A stretch of DNA of 64,000 nt, taken from NCBI GenBank assembly GCA_017621815.1, contig JAGASK010000046.1, positions 1-64,000 on the forward strand. The letters run 5' to 3'. This document shows positions 61,981 to 64,000 of the stretch, piece by piece. The translations under genes and the position numbers were made by a program. The DNA comes from Lachnospiraceae bacterium (GTDB lineage Bacteria; Bacillota; Clostridia; Lachnospirales; Lachnospiraceae). Below the pieces are notes generated by a model. The model was not told the DNA's origin and ran no database searches. It saw only the letters and a program-made list of their open reading frames with translations. Position 1 is the first letter of the stretch, and every line of letters begins with the position of its first letter.

Positions 61981-64000
61981 TTAAATTGTAATATCGCCCT
62001 CTTCCAGCATCCTGTCAAGAGTAGCCTTCAATATACCGATACCTTCCGAAATAGATACCCCGTTCAGCTGGCAGCCCGCAATATTCAGGTGCCCGCCTCC
62101 GCCCATTTTTTCCATGATTATCTGCACGTTAATTTCATCTATCGAACGTGCACTGACAAAAATCTGATTTTGATATTCTGTCAGAATAAAACTTGCCTTA
62201 ACGCCCCTGATATTCAAAAGCTCGTTGGCTGCCTGGGCGCCTACTACCGTAGGGCTCTGAATATCCTCACTGGTACAGGTGGAAATTGCAAAAGCATTCT
62301 TATAAATTTCTGCCTGGCTTACTGCATCCGCTTTCGCTTTATATTCTGATGCATCTTCACGGAACAGCTTACGCACCCTTGTTACATCAGCACCGTTTCT
62401 CCGAAGGAAAGCAGCTGCTTCAAAAGTTCTCACACCGGTTTTGCTCATAAAGTTATTTGTATCAATCATAATTCCCGAATACATACAATCAGCTTCTTCT
62501 GAGGTTATTCTTATGCTCTCACCAATATACTGCAGGATTTCGGAAACCATTTCACAAGATGAGGATGCATATGCCTCCACATAAGAAAGGGTTGCATTTT
62601 CAATTACCTCGGTTCCCTGCCTGTGATGATCTAATACCACGATAGGCTTGCATATATGAAGTAATTCAGGACATTCTGTAATGCTGGGCTTATTGACATC
62701 AACAACCACTAAAACCGTATTGCTTCCCGCAAACTCAAGCGCCTGCTGATTATTGATAATCATGTCATCCTCATACTCTTCATGATTCTTAAAAAGTTCT
62801 ATCATAGGCTTCACGGAAGTACTTACATCATTAATGATAATATGTGCCTTCCTGTCTAATGTCTTGGCAATCCGGTAAATACCTACTGCAGCGCCGAAAC
62901 TGTCCGCATCTCCAAGCCGGTGTCCCATAATAAGAACCTGCTCTTTGTCGGAAATAATTTCCCGGAGAGCCTGGGCCTTTACCCTTGCCTTTACTCTTGT
63001 ATTCTTTTCCACCTGCTGGCTCTTGCCGCCAAAATAAATAATATTGGAAGGTGTTTTTACAACGGCCTGATCACCGCCTCTTCCAAGAGCCAAATCAATG
63101 GCGTTGCGTGCAAACTCGTAATTCTGGGCATAAGAAAGACCGTCCAGGCCTATTCCAATACTAATGGTTACCGCCATTTCATTGCCGATATTAACCGTCT
63201 TTACATCATCCAGTAAATCAAATTTGTTTTCCCGAAGGAGGGTAATGGCCTTTTTACGCAAAATAACCATATACTTGTCCTTCTCAATTTTTTTGCAAAT
63301 ACCGTCCAGGGCAGCGATATATTTGTTTACTTTACGGTCTATGAGTGCCGTCAGCAGTGAACGCCTTACCTCTTCAACACTTTCCAGCGCTTCTTCATAA
63401 TTATCCAGGTAAATCATCCCCACTGCAAGGCTCTGATCATCCACCTCCTGCAGTGCAATTTTAAGAGCCGTTTCATCAAAAAGATAAAACGCAATCAGGC
63501 ATCCGTCATAGCTATGCCCGTCTATAATATCGCTGTTTTCCGCCATTTCCTTCATGGAAATCCGCTTCATTTTGGCAAGATAGTTTCTATCCTCATAAAC
63601 AATATCAATGTCTACTTCTTCCATCTCATCCGGCAGTTTTTCTTTGGTTATGGATGGAAATAAAGATGTTATGGACTTACGGTATCCCTTATCACGGTGC
63701 ACTACATGTTCAAAATAAGCATTGGTCCAGATAATCCGCCCTTCCTCGTCAAGCATTGCGTAGGGCAGCTCCAGTTCCCGCAAAAGCACTTTTTGAATCT
63801 GTCCGTACTGGGTAGCAAAGCTGACCAGTTCATTCATGATAATCGGTTTATTATACAAAAGCATCGAAACCGTAATTGCAAAATAAAACAGTGTAAAACA
63901 TGTCACCACAAGACCGGACGAAACATCCAGTATGTACACCAGTAAATTAACCGCCACAAGCAGGAAACCCAGATAAAGCGAAGTCTGCGTGTAGCTCTTC
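61981..64000 (-). CDS. gdpP: Cyclic-di-AMP phosphodiesterase GdpP (partial at 5' end)
   Basis: At least 672 residues; the frame is open to the right edge (KSYTQTSLYLGFLLVAVNLL upstream of a GTG at 63957), so the true start and first membrane helix lie beyond the window. Visible are two N-terminal membrane helices, a PAS-like region, a degenerate GGDEF (LALGRGGDQ), DHH (MGHRLGDADSFGAAVG, VVLDHHRQG) and DHHA1 (GGGGHLNIAGCQL). It hydrolyses c-di-AMP, controlling potassium, wall and sporulation signalling. Its stop lies 20 bp before rplI. Confidence 0.95.
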   Translation of the reverse strand, partial: KSYTQTSLYLGFLLVAVNLLVYILDVSSGLVVTCFTLFYFAITVSMLLYNKPIIMNELVSFATQYGQIQKVLLRELELPYAMLDEEGRIIWTNAYFEHVVHRDKGYRKSITSLFPSITKEKLPDEMEEVDIDIVYEDRNYLAKMKRISMKEMAENSDIIDGHSYDGCLIAFYLFDETALKIALQEVDDQSLAVGMIYLDNYEEALESVEEVRRSLLTALIDRKVNKYIAALDGICKKIEKDKYMVILRKKAITLLRENKFDLLDDVKTVNIGNEMAVTISIGIGLDGLSYAQNYEFARNAIDLALGRGGDQAVVKTPSNIIYFGGKSQQVEKNTRVKARVKAQALREIISDKEQVLIMGHRLGDADSFGAAVGIYRIAKTLDRKAHIIINDVSTSVKPMIELFKNHEEYEDDMIINNQQALEFAGSNTVLVVVDVNKPSITECPELLHICKPIVVLDHHRQGTEVIENATLSYVEAYASSSCEMVSEILQYIGESIRITSEEADCMYSGIMIDTNNFMSKTGVRTFEAAAFLRRNGADVTRVRKLFREDASEYKAKADAVSQAEIYKNAFAISTCTSEDIQSPTVVGAQAANELLNIRGVKASFILTEYQNQIFVSARSIDEINVQIIMEKMGGGGHLNIAGCQLNGVSISEGIGILKATLDRMLEEGDITI

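Overview
The window looks like a chromosome segment from an anaerobic, spore-forming member of the Clostridia, most likely a Lachnospiraceae gut bacterium. This rests on SpoIIID, a CwlD-like amidase, a YaaH-like GH18 enzyme, pyruvate formate-lyase with its activase, MecA, QueT, a complete F-type ATP synthase operon with an apparent Na+-binding c-subunit, and strong AGGAGG ribosome binding sites. Family-level placement is inference.

Layout. 1-6970 is the right part of an integrated mobile element: a truncated ParM-like gene, an array of GTTTAC/GTAAAC hexamers, a large inverted repeat, and a leftward, mostly overlapping operon xis-int-mobC-primase-VapE. This faces a divergent XRE repressor and an AT-rich cargo gene for a PIN-like membrane protein. 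The element abuts the 3' end of guaA. 6975-16286 holds guaA, a MATE transporter, a FUSC-HAD fusion, a cytidylate-kinase-like protein, a polar amino-acid ABC transporter with a two-hairpin leader, and spoIIID. 16414-27798 holds a DEDDh exonuclease, queT under a preQ1-type riboswitch, an XRE/DUF4097 pair, a large membrane-anchored protein, a methyltransferase and a MoxR-DUF58-membrane operon. 27862-35255 is the ATP synthase operon (AtpZ/I-like, atpI, B, E, F, H, A, G, D, C). 35450-42941 holds a GNAT enzyme, a DUF402 protein, a SleB-like hydrolase, upp, rpiB, tsaC, a CwlD-like amidase and GH18. 43692-52175 holds mecA, nhaC, a DUF1858 protein, and a TetR-controlled MMPL transporter plus heptad-repeat lipoprotein. 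52381-59279 holds the formate-lyase genes. 59299-64000 is MerR-dnaB-rplI-gdpP; gdpP runs off the right edge.

The most unusual feature is the formate-lyase locus. PflB stops where the glycyl-radical domain should begin, and that domain (RVSGY motif) is a separate 80-aa gene. Between the two lies a 67-aa gene whose N-terminal half resembles the radical domain but whose C-terminal half is a three-cysteine tail instead of the radical loop. pflA and a 2[4Fe-4S] ferredoxin follow 3 kb downstream. The window therefore appears to encode a formate-lyase with a detachable radical subunit and a cysteine-containing paralogue of unknown role.

Two families of dispersed palindromic repeats are present: a 35-bp family with five copies, and a larger GTTAACTTATC...GATAAGTTACATT family with two copies. 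The pairing of a Na+-type ATP synthase with NhaC fits a sodium-based energy economy.
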